Of a stretch of DNA of 7,979 nucleotides, positions 1-5,751 are shown one piece after another. How positions within the stretch are numbered: the stretch's first letter is position 1; the number at the start of each line of letters is the position of its first letter. The notes below the pieces were generated by a model, which had not been told where the DNA came from, ran no database searches, and saw only the letters and a program-made list of their open reading frames with translations. This DNA is from UBA4615 sp044371545 (GTDB lineage: Bacteria > Pseudomonadota > Gammaproteobacteria > Burkholderiales > Burkholderiaceae_E): positions 1 to 7,979 of the forward strand of contig JBILTM010000217.1 in NCBI GenBank assembly GCA_044371545.1. Direction: 5' to 3'. Position numbers and translations under genes: made by a program.

Positions 1-1618
1 CGTCCGCTGGGGCCGCGCGGGCGAGCGGCTGGAGCTGCTCAACGGCCAGACCGTCGAGCTCGGCCCCGACGAGCACGGCCTGCCGGTCGGCGTGATCGCC
101 GACGAGCAGGCGGTCGAGAGCCTCGCCGGCATCATGGGCGGCGAGGCGACCGCGGTCACGCTCGACACCACCGACATCTACGTCGAGGCCGCGTTCTGGT
201 GGCCGACCTCGATCGCCGGCCGCGCGCGACGCTACAACTTCTCGACCGACGCCGCGCAGCGCTTCGAGCGCGGCGTCGACGGCGCGACCACCGTCGAGCA
301 CATCGACTACCTGACGCGGCTGATCGTCGAGGTCTGCGGCGGCCGCGCCGGACCGGTCGACGACACCGTCACCGGGCTGCCCGAGCGCAAGGCCGTGTCG
401 CTGCGCGTCGCGCGGGCGCGAATGGTCATCGGGGCCGACATCGGTCTCGCCGACTGCACCGCCGCCTTCGACCGGCTCGGCCTGGCCTACGAGGTGAAGC
501 GGGGGACCGCGGCCGACGGCAGCGACGCGGTCGTCGTCGTCACCCCGCCGTCGCGCCGCTTCGACCTGGAGATCGAGGAGGACCTGATCGAGGAGGTCGT
601 CCGGATCTGGGGCGTCGAGCGTCTGCCGGTGCGCCCGCCCAAGGCGACCGCGACGATGCGCCCGGTGACCGAGTCGCGGCGCCCGGTGGTCGCGCTCAAG
701 CGTGCGTGGGCCGATCGCGACTGGCAGGAAGTGATCAACTACGCATTCGTCTCCGACCGCGTCGAGGCGCTGCTCGAGGCCGGCCCCGCGCCGATCGCGC
801 TGCGCAACCCGATCGCCGAGACGATGAACGTGATGCGCACCACGCTGTGGGGCGGGCTGCTCGGCAACCTGCGGCACAACGTGAACCGCAAGGCCGCGCG
901 GGTGCGGCTGTTCGAGGTCGGACGCGTGTTCCTGCGCGATGCGGCGGCCGTCGCCGGTCCGCTCGCGGTGCCCGGCATCGCGCAGCCCTGGCGCGTCGGC
1001 GGTCTCGCGTGGGGCCCGGCGCTCGACGAGCAGTGGGGCGCGAAGACGCGGCCGGTCGACTTCTTCGACGTCAAGGCCGACCTCGAGGCGATCGCCGGGC
1101 CGGGCGCGCTGCGCTGCGAGGCGGCCGCGCATCCGGCGCTGCACCCCGGGCAATGCGCACGGCTCGCCGACGCCGCCGGCCGCGCGGTCGGCTGGCTCGG
1201 CGCGCTGCATCCGCGGCTCGTGCAGCCGCTCGAGCTGACTGGCGCGCCGATCCTGTTCGAGCTCGATCTCGAGGTCGTGCTCGCCCGGACGGTGTCCGAG
1301 TACCGCGAGTTCCCCCGGTTCCCGCCCGCCATCCGCGACCTCGCGTTCGTGCTGTCCGAGGACGTGCCGGCCGCCGCGGTGCTCGCCGACATCGATGCGC
1401 TGCGCGCGTCGGAGCCGGCCCTGACGCCGTTGCGGAACGTGAGGCTGTTCGACGAATACCGTGGTAAGGGGTTGGAAAATAAGGAGAAAAGTCTTGCCAT
1501 CCGTTTTTGGATGCAAGATACTCAGCGCACCCTCGAGGACGCCGAGGTCGATTCGGCGATGAGGGCGATCGTGACCAGGCTGAGCCAGACACGCGGGGCA
1601 CGGCTGAGGTCCACCTGA
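1..1618 (+). CDS. pheT: Phenylalanine--tRNA ligase beta subunit, 3' part (5' end outside window)
   Basis: PheT is the beta chain of the cytoplasmic (alpha-beta)2 phenylalanyl-tRNA synthetase, which charges tRNA-Phe. The reading frame is open from base 2, so the gene enters from the left. About 538 residues are visible; family members have about 800, so roughly the first third is missing. The first visible part is the end of the B3/B4 editing region, with the conserved stretches GIMGGE and ERGVD. A B5 domain follows at about visible residues 131-210, with RRFDLEIEEDLIEEVVRIWG. Next is the catalytic-like core, including HPALHPGQ, then the C-terminal ferredoxin-fold anticodon-binding domain at about 433-535 (FPRFPPAIRDLAFVL, YRGKGLENKEKSLAI). 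All match my memory of E. coli PheT closely. A GTG at 92 is internal, not the start. Codons at about 1456-1525 are unusually AT-rich (see the ihfA promoter). The gene ends 10 nt before ihfA. Confidence 0.97.
   Translation, partial: VRWGRAGERLELLNGQTVELGPDEHGLPVGVIADEQAVESLAGIMGGEATAVTLDTTDIYVEAAFWWPTSIAGRARRYNFSTDAAQRFERGVDGATTVEHIDYLTRLIVEVCGGRAGPVDDTVTGLPERKAVSLRVARARMVIGADIGLADCTAAFDRLGLAYEVKRGTAADGSDAVVVVTPPSRRFDLEIEEDLIEEVVRIWGVERLPVRPPKATATMRPVTESRRPVVALKRAWADRDWQEVINYAFVSDRVEALLEAGPAPIALRNPIAETMNVMRTTLWGGLLGNLRHNVNRKAARVRLFEVGRVFLRDAAAVAGPLAVPGIAQPWRVGGLAWGPALDEQWGAKTRPVDFFDVKADLEAIAGPGALRCEAAAHPALHPGQCARLADAAGRAVGWLGALHPRLVQPLELTGAPILFELDLEVVLARTVSEYREFPRFPPAIRDLAFVLSEDVPAAAVLADIDALRASEPALTPLRNVRLFDEYRGKGLENKEKSLAIRFWMQDTQRTLEDAEVDSAMRAIVTRLSQTRGARLRST
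1494..1522 (+). promoter_or_regulatory. Candidate sigma70-type promoter for ihfA inside pheT
   Basis: A -35 box TTGCCA (1494-1499, 5 of 6 consensus bases) is followed by an exact 17-bp spacer and a -10 box GATACT (1517-1522, 4 of 6). The run 1474-1491 just upstream is A-rich, like an UP element. The promoter lies in a patch of about 43% GC within a gene that is otherwise near 70%. Transcription would start near 1529, giving a leader of about 100 nt before ihfA. E. coli ihfA (himA) is known to have a promoter within pheT, which supports the reading. The match is by eye only. Confidence 0.55.
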
Positions 1619-1628
1619 ACCACGACGC

Positions 1629-2027
1629 ATGACTCAATCGTCCCCGTCCGATCTCGGGCCCGACCTCGCGCTGGAGGCGCGCGGGCGCGATCTCGCCGCG
1701 GCGCTCGGTGCCGGCGGCCGGGCCGACGAGGGCTTCACGCTGACCAAGGCCGAGCTCGCCGAGATGCTGTTCGAGCGCGTCGGCCTGAACAAGCGCGAAG
1801 CCAAGGACATGGTCGAGACCTTCTTCGACGAGATCCGCGACGCGCTGGAGCGCGGCGAGAGCGTCAAGCTGTCCGGCTTCGGCAACTTCCAGTTGCGCGA
1901 CAAGCCGCAGCGCCCGGGGCGCAATCCCAAGACCGGCGAGGAGATCCCGATCTCCGCGCGCCGCGTCGTCACGTTCCACGCGAGCCAGAAGCTGAAGGCG
2001 CTGATCGAGCGCCTGCCCCCGGAATGA
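1629..2027 (+). CDS. ihfA: Integration host factor subunit alpha, with N-terminal extension
   Basis: IhfA pairs with IhfB to form the nucleoid-associated heterodimer that bends DNA sharply at specific sites. It assists recombination, replication and sigma54-dependent transcription. The 132-residue protein contains the whole HU/IHF fold at about residues 38-126, from LTKAELAEMLFERVGL through VKLSGFGNFQLRDK to IPISARRVVTFHASQKLK. The beta-arm tip RPGRNPKTGEE carries Pro100, equivalent to the DNA-intercalating Pro65 of E. coli IhfA. The first 35 or so residues are extra compared with the 99-residue E. coli protein. The ATG at 1629 is the only usable start: a TGA lies in frame at 1605-1607, and no ATG, GTG or TTG occurs before LTKAE. 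No good ribosome binding site is seen; GAGG at 1606-1609 is too far away, so translational coupling to pheT, which ends 10 nt upstream, is likely. Expression probably comes from both the pheT operon and the internal promoter. Confidence 0.95.
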   Translation: MTQSSPSDLGPDLALEARGRDLAAALGAGGRADEGFTLTKAELAEMLFERVGLNKREAKDMVETFFDEIRDALERGESVKLSGFGNFQLRDKPQRPGRNPKTGEEIPISARRVVTFHASQKLKALIERLPPE

Positions 2028-2079
2028 CCGACCGGACCGCGTTCCCCGCTGACGCCGACGATGAGGCCGCGCCCCGCCG

Positions 2080-2532
2080 ATGAGCGCCGCCGCGCCGAGC
2101 AAGGCCGACCCCCGGACCCCGCTGCCGCCGATCCCGGCCAAGCGCTACTTCACCATCGGCGAGGTGAGCGAGCTGTGCGGCGTCAAGCCCCACGTGCTGC
2201 GCTACTGGGAGCAGGAGTTCACCCAGCTGCGGCCGATGAAGCGGCGCGGCAACCGCCGCTACTACCAGCACCACGAGGTGCTGCTGGTGCGCCGGATCCG
2301 CGATCTGCTCTACGAGCAGGGCTTCACGATCAGCGGCGCGCGCAACCGCCTCGGCGAGGCCGCGCAGAACGGCCGCCGCAAGGACGCGGCGGCGGCGGTG
2401 CAGGCCGTGCCGCTCGAGGCGCCCGAGGCACTGCCGGTCGAGGAGCCGCCCGTGAACGCGGTGCAGGCGCTGCGCGCGGACCTGCTCGCAGTGCTCGCGC
2501 TGCTGCATCCCGAGCCGCCTTCGCGCGGCTGA
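2080..2532 (+). CDS. Small MerR-type helix-turn-helix regulator
   Basis: This 150-residue protein carries a MerR-type winged helix-turn-helix at about residues 23-91: YFTIGEVSELCGVKPHVLRYWE, the wing with RRGNRRYY, and IRDLLYEQGFTISGARNRL. The HVLRYWE form in place of HTLRYYE places it near the MlrA-like subgroup. Residues 1-22 are Pro/Ala-rich. The C-terminal 60 residues are Ala/Pro-rich and end in a short helix (VQALRADLLAVLALL). No cysteine metal-binding motif or recognised effector domain is visible, so it is unlikely to be a metal or drug sensor. A MerR-type gene directly after ihfA and before tRNA-Pro recurs in Pseudomonas and betaproteobacteria from memory; its targets are unknown to me. 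It starts 52 nt after ihfA with GAGG at 2063-2066 upstream, so co-transcription with ihfA is likely. An overlapping ATG at 2061 is in another frame and lacks family similarity. Confidence 0.9.
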   Translation: MSAAAPSKADPRTPLPPIPAKRYFTIGEVSELCGVKPHVLRYWEQEFTQLRPMKRRGNRRYYQHHEVLLVRRIRDLLYEQGFTISGARNRLGEAAQNGRRKDAAAAVQAVPLEAPEALPVEEPPVNAVQALRADLLAVLALLHPEPPSRG

Positions 2533-2585
2533 GGCGCTCGGGGCGAGCGCCGGCCTGCACGAGGCGGTCGGGCCCACCTCCAGCC

Positions 2586-2594
2586 TGCTATACT
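2586..2594 (+). promoter_or_regulatory. Extended -10 promoter of tRNA-Pro
   Basis: TGC followed directly by TATACT (2589-2594, 5 of 6 to TATAAT) is an extended -10 element. It sits 10 bp before the tRNA 5' end, so transcription would start close to 2601. No convincing -35 hexamer lies 16-18 bp upstream, which is usual for extended -10 promoters. It occupies the 72-bp gap between the MerR-type gene and the tRNA. Confidence 0.6.
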
Positions 2595-2604
2595 TCGGCC
2601 TCCT

Positions 2605-2681
2605 CGGGGCGTAGCGCAGCCTGGTAGCGCACCTGCATGGGGTGCAGGGGGTCGCGAGTTCAAATCCCGCCGTCCCGACCA
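2605..2681 (+). tRNA. tRNA-Pro, anticodon GGG
   Basis: The 77-nt cloverleaf folds fully. The acceptor stem is CGGGGCG (2605-2611) with CGTCCCG (2671-2677), with one G-T wobble. The D-stem is GCGC/GCGC (2614-2617, 2627-2630). The anticodon stem is CCTGC/GCAGG (2632-2636, 2644-2648), with a 7-nt loop placing GGG at 2639-2641. The variable loop has 5 nt, the T-loop is TTCAAAT (2659-2665), the discriminator is A2678, and CCA is encoded (2679-2681). A GGG anticodon reads proline codons CCC and CCU. The C1-G72 start pair and A73 fit bacterial tRNA-Pro, and the sequence resembles E. coli proL from memory. The T-stem has one A-C mismatch (A2657 with C2667), which is unusual. A tRNA-Pro after the ihfA/MerR pair also occurs in Pseudomonas. 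Confidence 0.95.
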
Positions 2682-2686
2682 ACACA

Positions 2687-2722
2687 ACAACGGCTTAGGT
2701 TCGAAAGAACCTAGGCCGTTGT
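2687..2722. terminator. Long hairpin between tRNA-Pro and the convergent gene, probable bidirectional terminator
   Basis: Arms 2687-2702 and 2707-2722 form a 16-bp stem with one T-G wobble, closed by the GNRA-type tetraloop GAAA (2703-2706). It begins 5 nt after the tRNA CCA end and lies 12 nt from the stop codon of the minus-strand gene ending at 2735. On the plus strand no T-run follows, only GTCCTG. On the minus strand the stem is followed by the mildly T-rich TGTTGTGTT. It is therefore best read as a shared terminator or 3'-end processing and stabilising structure; it is not a textbook T-tailed terminator. Confidence 0.6.
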
Positions 2723-2734
2723 CCTGTCCGGGGG

Positions 2735-3118
2735 TCAGATGCCCTTGCGGTCGGTTTCCGAGACCGCGTGGCACAGCACCTCGGCCAGCGAGCTGGCGAT
2801 CGTGCCGCCGCCCAGCACGAAGTCGGCCTCCCGCAGGAACGTCCCGCCCATGTCGGTGGTGACCAGCTTGCCGTATTGCAGCCGGCAGTCGTCGACCCTC
2901 GCGTACCAGCGCACGAACGAGATCCGGTTCGACACCTTCTCGCGTGTGCGGCCGGCGGCGGTGATGATCGGCTCGCCCCCTCGGTTCTTGTCGAAATCGC
3001 GCGTGCCGGCCCGGCCTTCCCAGACCATGCGGTCGGTCTCTCCGAGGACGATCCAATCGTTCGCGTGACCGGCGAGCGGGGCGAGGGAGAGGGCGAATGC
3101 GACAAGCGATCGGCGCAT
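2735..3118 (-). CDS. Small secreted protein of unknown function
   Basis: The chosen start, ATG at 3118, gives a 127-residue protein. It opens with a clear signal peptide: MRR, a hydrophobic stretch (LVAFALSLAPLAG), then HA before NDW, with cleavage likely after residue 19. It should be exported to the periplasm. The mature part of about 108 residues is rich in beta-strand-like segments (WIVLGETDRMVWEGR, RISFVRWYARV, CRLQYGKLVTTDMGG). Cys78 and Cys116 could form a disulfide. The layout, with an N-terminal W-IVL, a late C-x-x-x-Y segment and a final GGGTIASSLAEVLC, is loosely like the surface-adhesin E-like fold, but I would not assign that family. Longer reading up to 3307 has Arg-rich, non-native sequence before the signal peptide and is rejected. 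The ribosome binding site is weak. The gene is convergent with tRNA-Pro and divergent from the transporter. Confidence 0.75.
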   Translation of the reverse strand: MRRSLVAFALSLAPLAGHANDWIVLGETDRMVWEGRAGTRDFDKNRGGEPIITAAGRTREKVSNRISFVRWYARVDDCRLQYGKLVTTDMGGTFLREADFVLGGGTIASSLAEVLCHAVSETDRKGI

Positions 3119-3326
3119 GGCATCTATCCGAAGTGTGACGGGCAGATCGTAGGAGCGGGCGAAAGCCAGGGGAGTGGCGTCCGTCACGTTGCCGGAGTCC
3201 GCGCTCCAGGCGGCCGACCGACGGCCGTTTGCGGATGCGGAGCGGCCCGTTCTCTCCGATCGACGCCTCGTGGCCGAGCGGGCCTCGACGCCCCGCGGCG
3301 GGCGCACGTTCGAGTGCCGCGGGCCG

Positions 3327-3349
3327 CGGTCGCGGAACGGCCGCGACCG
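3327..3349. promoter_or_regulatory. Perfect 9-bp inverted repeat upstream of the transporter, candidate operator
   Basis: CGGTCGCGG (3327-3335) and CCGCGACCG (3341-3349) are perfect inverted copies around the 5-nt spacer aacgg. The repeat covers the place where a -35 box would lie for the extended -10 at 3357-3365, so a bound dimeric regulator could block or recruit polymerase. In DNA this GC-rich, chance inverted repeats are more common, so the regulatory reading is inference. Confidence 0.35.
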
Positions 3350-3356
3350 GAGCCGC

Positions 3357-3365
3357 TGCTATGCT
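3357..3365 (+). promoter_or_regulatory. Candidate extended -10 promoter of the transporter gene
   Basis: TGC followed by TATGCT (3360-3365, 4 of 6 to TATAAT) has the same extended -10 form as the tRNA-Pro promoter in this window. Transcription would start near 3372, leaving an 18-nt leader with GGGAG (3381-3385) ahead of the ATG at 3390. There is no recognisable -35 box. The rest of the 3119-3326 gap shows nothing else I can support. Confidence 0.4.
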
Positions 3366-3389
3366 GCGCCGGGGCGCGCGGGGAGAGGC

Positions 3390-4622
3390 ATGCATCGGGC
3401 GGCGGTGGTCACCGCGATCGGCACCGGCCAGCTGCTGGCGTGGGGGTGCTCGTTCTACCTGCCCGCGGTGCTCGCCGAGCCGCTGGCGCGCGACGTCGGC
3501 GTCGACGTGCCGACGGTGTTCCTTGCGTTCTCGCTCGCGATGGGCGGCTCGGCGCTGGTCGGGCCGGCCTCGGGGCGGGCGATCGACCGCTGGGGCGGCC
3601 GGCCGGTGCTGATCGCGAGCAACCTGATGTTCGCCGCCGGGCTCGCGGCGCTCGCGCTCGCGGGAGGCCCGGTGTCGATGTTCGTCGCCTGGGCGGCGAT
3701 CGGCGTCGCGATGGGCGTCGGGCTCTACGAGGCGGCGTTCGCGACGGTCGTGCGGCTCTACGGCACGGCGGCGAAGGACGCGATCACCGGCATCACGCTG
3801 TTCGGCGGCTTCGCGAGCACGGTCGGCTGGCCGCTGTCCGCGTGGATGGAGGCGCGGTGGGGCTGGCGTGGCGCGTGCGCCGGCTGGGCGCTGCTGCATC
3901 TCGCGGTCGCGCTGCCGCTCAATGCCGCTGTGCCACGGGCGCGGCCCGAGGGCGTGGTGCCGGATCCGCATCCAGCGGCGCCTGCGAGCGAACGCGAGCC
4001 GGCGGGTGTCGCCGATCGCGCGGGCCCCACCGTGGCCGCCGGCCGCGCGACCTTCGCGTTGCTCGCCTTCGTGTTCGCGTCGACGTGGTTCGTCACCACC
4101 GCGTTCGCCGCGCACGGCCCGCGGATGCTGCAGATGGCGGGGACCACCGCGGCGGTGGCGGTGGCGGTCGGTGCGCTGGTGGGACCCGCGCAGGTGCTCG
4201 GCCGGCTCACGCAGTTCTGGCCGCTGCGGCGGGCCGATCCGTTGAAGGTCGCGCAGGCCGCGACGCTCGGCCATCCGGCGGCGGTGCTGGTGCTGCTGCT
4301 CGGCGGGCCGGCGTTCGCGCCGCTGTTCGCGCTGCTGCACGGCGCCGGCGGCGGGCTGATGACGATCTCGCGCGGGGCGCTGCCGCTCGCGCTGTTCGGC
4401 GCGGTCGGCTACGGTGCGCGCCAGGGCTGGCTGATGGCGCCGACGCGGATCGCGCAGGCAGTCGCGCCATACGTGTTCGGGCTGATGCTCGAGCGCTGGG
4501 GGGCGGGCGCGCTCTGGGGGACGACCGCGCTGTCGGTGCTCGCGTGGCTGGCGCTGCGGGCGGTGCCGTCGGCGTCGGCACGGACGTCCACCTCGTCCAC
4601 TTCGTCCGCCCCGAGGCCCTGA
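3390..4622 (+). CDS. Major facilitator superfamily transporter, substrate unknown
   Basis: This 410-residue inner-membrane protein has the 6+6 helix layout of the MFS. Hydrophobic segments fill residues 5-180 and 220-392, separated by a hydrophilic, Pro/Ala/Arg-rich central loop at about 181-219. The loop between helices 2 and 3 holds motif A as GRAIDRWGGRP (62-72). A second-half GALVGPAQVLGR (261-272) is typical of a common proton-coupled MFS group that is poorly characterised. Substrate cannot be inferred. The start is the ATG at 3390, with GGGAG 4 nt upstream; it begins exactly at the first transmembrane segment, and the longer frame back to 3174 adds Arg-rich non-membrane sequence. The last 16 residues are Ser/Thr-rich, encoded partly by three imperfect 9-bp units (4586-4612). 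It is convergent with the dehydrogenase gene, 46 nt away, with no clear terminator in the gap. Confidence 0.88.
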   Translation: MHRAAVVTAIGTGQLLAWGCSFYLPAVLAEPLARDVGVDVPTVFLAFSLAMGGSALVGPASGRAIDRWGGRPVLIASNLMFAAGLAALALAGGPVSMFVAWAAIGVAMGVGLYEAAFATVVRLYGTAAKDAITGITLFGGFASTVGWPLSAWMEARWGWRGACAGWALLHLAVALPLNAAVPRARPEGVVPDPHPAAPASEREPAGVADRAGPTVAAGRATFALLAFVFASTWFVTTAFAAHGPRMLQMAGTTAAVAVAVGALVGPAQVLGRLTQFWPLRRADPLKVAQAATLGHPAAVLVLLLGGPAFAPLFALLHGAGGGLMTISRGALPLALFGAVGYGARQGWLMAPTRIAQAVAPYVFGLMLERWGAGALWGTTALSVLAWLALRAVPSASARTSTSSTSSAPRP

Positions 4623-4668
4623 CCGATCGGGCAGGGCGAACGGCGGCGTGTCGTGGCCGAGCCTGCGC

Positions 4669-5751
4669 TCAGCCCAGCGCCCTGCGGATCGCGTCCGTCA
4701 TCGCGCTGCACGACGCCGTGCCGCCGAGGTCGCGCGGCACCACCTCGCCCGCGCCGAGCACCGCCTCGACCGCGCGCTCGACGCGCGCCGCGTCCTCGAC
4801 CAGCGTCGCGTCGCCGTGCCGCTCGCCGAGCCAGCGCAGCATCAGTGCGCCCGACAGCACCGTCGCGACCGGGCTCGCGAGGTCCTGCCCGGCGATGTCG
4901 GGCGCCGAGCCGTGCGCGCCCTGGAAGAGGCCGTGGTGCTCGCCCAGCTCGGCCGAGGCGGCGATGCCCAGCCCGCCGACGGTGCCCGCGCCGAGGTCCG
5001 AGATGATGTCGCCGAACATGTTCTCGGCGACGATCACGTCGTAGAAGTCCGGCTTCTTCAGCATGTGGACGGTGATGGCGTCGGCGTACGCGTAGTCGAT
5101 CTCGACGTCCGCATAGTCGCGCGCCACCTCCTGGCAGACCGCGCGGAAGAACGCGTAGCTGCGCAGGATGTTCGCCTTGTCGCAGACGGTCACGCGGCGG
5201 CGGCCGTCGCGCGGCGCGCCGGAGCGCCTGCGCGCGAGCTCGAACGCGAAGCGCGCGACGCGCTCGACGCCGCGGCGGGTCATCACCAGCGTGTCGGTCG
5301 CGACCTCGCCGCGCAGGTTCGTGCCGGCGCCGCGGCTCGCGTACAGGCCCTCGGTGTTCTCGCGCACGATCACGTAGTCGATCCGCCCCGGCGCCCATCC
5401 GGCGAGCGGGGACGTCGCGCCGCGGTACAACCGGATCGGCCGCACGTTCGCGTACAGGTCGAGGCGGAAGCGCAGCCGCAGGTGCAGGTCGTTGCCGACC
5501 TCGGTGCCGTCGGGATAGGTGACCTCGGGCAGCCCCGCGGCGCCGTGCAGGATCGCGTCCGCGCTGCGGCACGCCTCGAAGGTCGCCTCGGGGAGCACCT
5601 CGCCGGTCCGCGCGTAGTGGCCGGCGCCGCCGTCGAGGTTCACGAAGCGCAGCCGCGCGCCGCAGGCTTCGGTCAGTACCGCGACCGTCGCGCGGCACAC
5701 CTCGGGGCCGATGCCGTCGCCGTCGATGGTCGCGATCTCGTAGGTCTTCAT
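4669..5751 (-). CDS. Isocitrate/isopropylmalate-family NAD-dependent dehydrogenase, not LeuB
   Basis: The 360-residue protein is full length for the metal-dependent beta-decarboxylating dehydrogenases, which oxidise a 2-hydroxy acid and usually release CO2. Visible landmarks are GDGIGPEV (11-18), substrate-binding arginines Arg94, Arg104 and Arg130, Tyr137 in RENTEGLY, catalytic Lys192 in CDKANIL, and metal-binding Asp224, Asp248 and Asp252 (the last two in NMFGDIISD). HGSAPDIAG (280-288) has Asp285 where NAD-using members have Asp, so NAD is the likely cofactor. RENTEG in place of RELTGG argues against 3-isopropylmalate dehydrogenase; isocitrate, homoisocitrate, tartrate and D-malate dehydrogenases share RENT/SEG. 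The exact substrate is open. The ATG at 5751 overlaps the stop of the GntR gene (ATGA), so translation is coupled. It is the last gene of a three-gene catabolic-type operon, which fits a degradative role better than the TCA cycle. Confidence 0.88.
   Translation of the reverse strand: MKTYEIATIDGDGIGPEVCRATVAVLTEACGARLRFVNLDGGAGHYARTGEVLPEATFEACRSADAILHGAAGLPEVTYPDGTEVGNDLHLRLRFRLDLYANVRPIRLYRGATSPLAGWAPGRIDYVIVRENTEGLYASRGAGTNLRGEVATDTLVMTRRGVERVARFAFELARRRSGAPRDGRRRVTVCDKANILRSYAFFRAVCQEVARDYADVEIDYAYADAITVHMLKKPDFYDVIVAENMFGDIISDLGAGTVGGLGIAASAELGEHHGLFQGAHGSAPDIAGQDLASPVATVLSGALMLRWLGERHGDATLVEDAARVERAVEAVLGAGEVVPRDLGGTASCSAMTDAIRRALG

Noticed and set aside
1456..1530. IHF binding site for autoregulation in the AT-rich part of pheT
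   Set aside because: I searched both strands for the WATCAANNNNTTR pattern by eye and found no convincing match.
2061..2627. ATG at 2061 starting a 188-codon plus-strand frame
   Set aside because: It overlaps the MerR-type gene in another frame, is Arg/Ala/Pro-rich and runs into the tRNA.
2660..2722. tRNA-Pro 3' end as a phage or island attachment site
   Set aside because: No repeat of the tRNA 3' end and no integrase gene are visible downstream in the window.
3119..3307. Longer N-terminus for the secreted protein and longer 5' end for the transporter
   Set aside because: Both add Arg-rich sequence ahead of a signal peptide or first membrane helix; starts at 3118 and 3390 explain the proteins better.
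2310..4340. Open frame of 676 codons on the minus strand
   Set aside because: It runs antisense across the MerR-type gene, the tRNA and the transporter, with Arg/His/Pro-rich sequence and no family features; such frames are expected in DNA this GC-rich.
4623..4630. Palindrome CCGATCGG between convergent genes as a terminator
   Set aside because: It has no loop and no T-run, and 8-bp palindromes are common by chance here.
2768..5044. Open frame of 758 codons on the plus strand
   Set aside because: It covers the secreted-protein gene antisense, the transporter in another frame and the dehydrogenase antisense; composition is Arg/Gly/Ala-biased with no recognisable domain.
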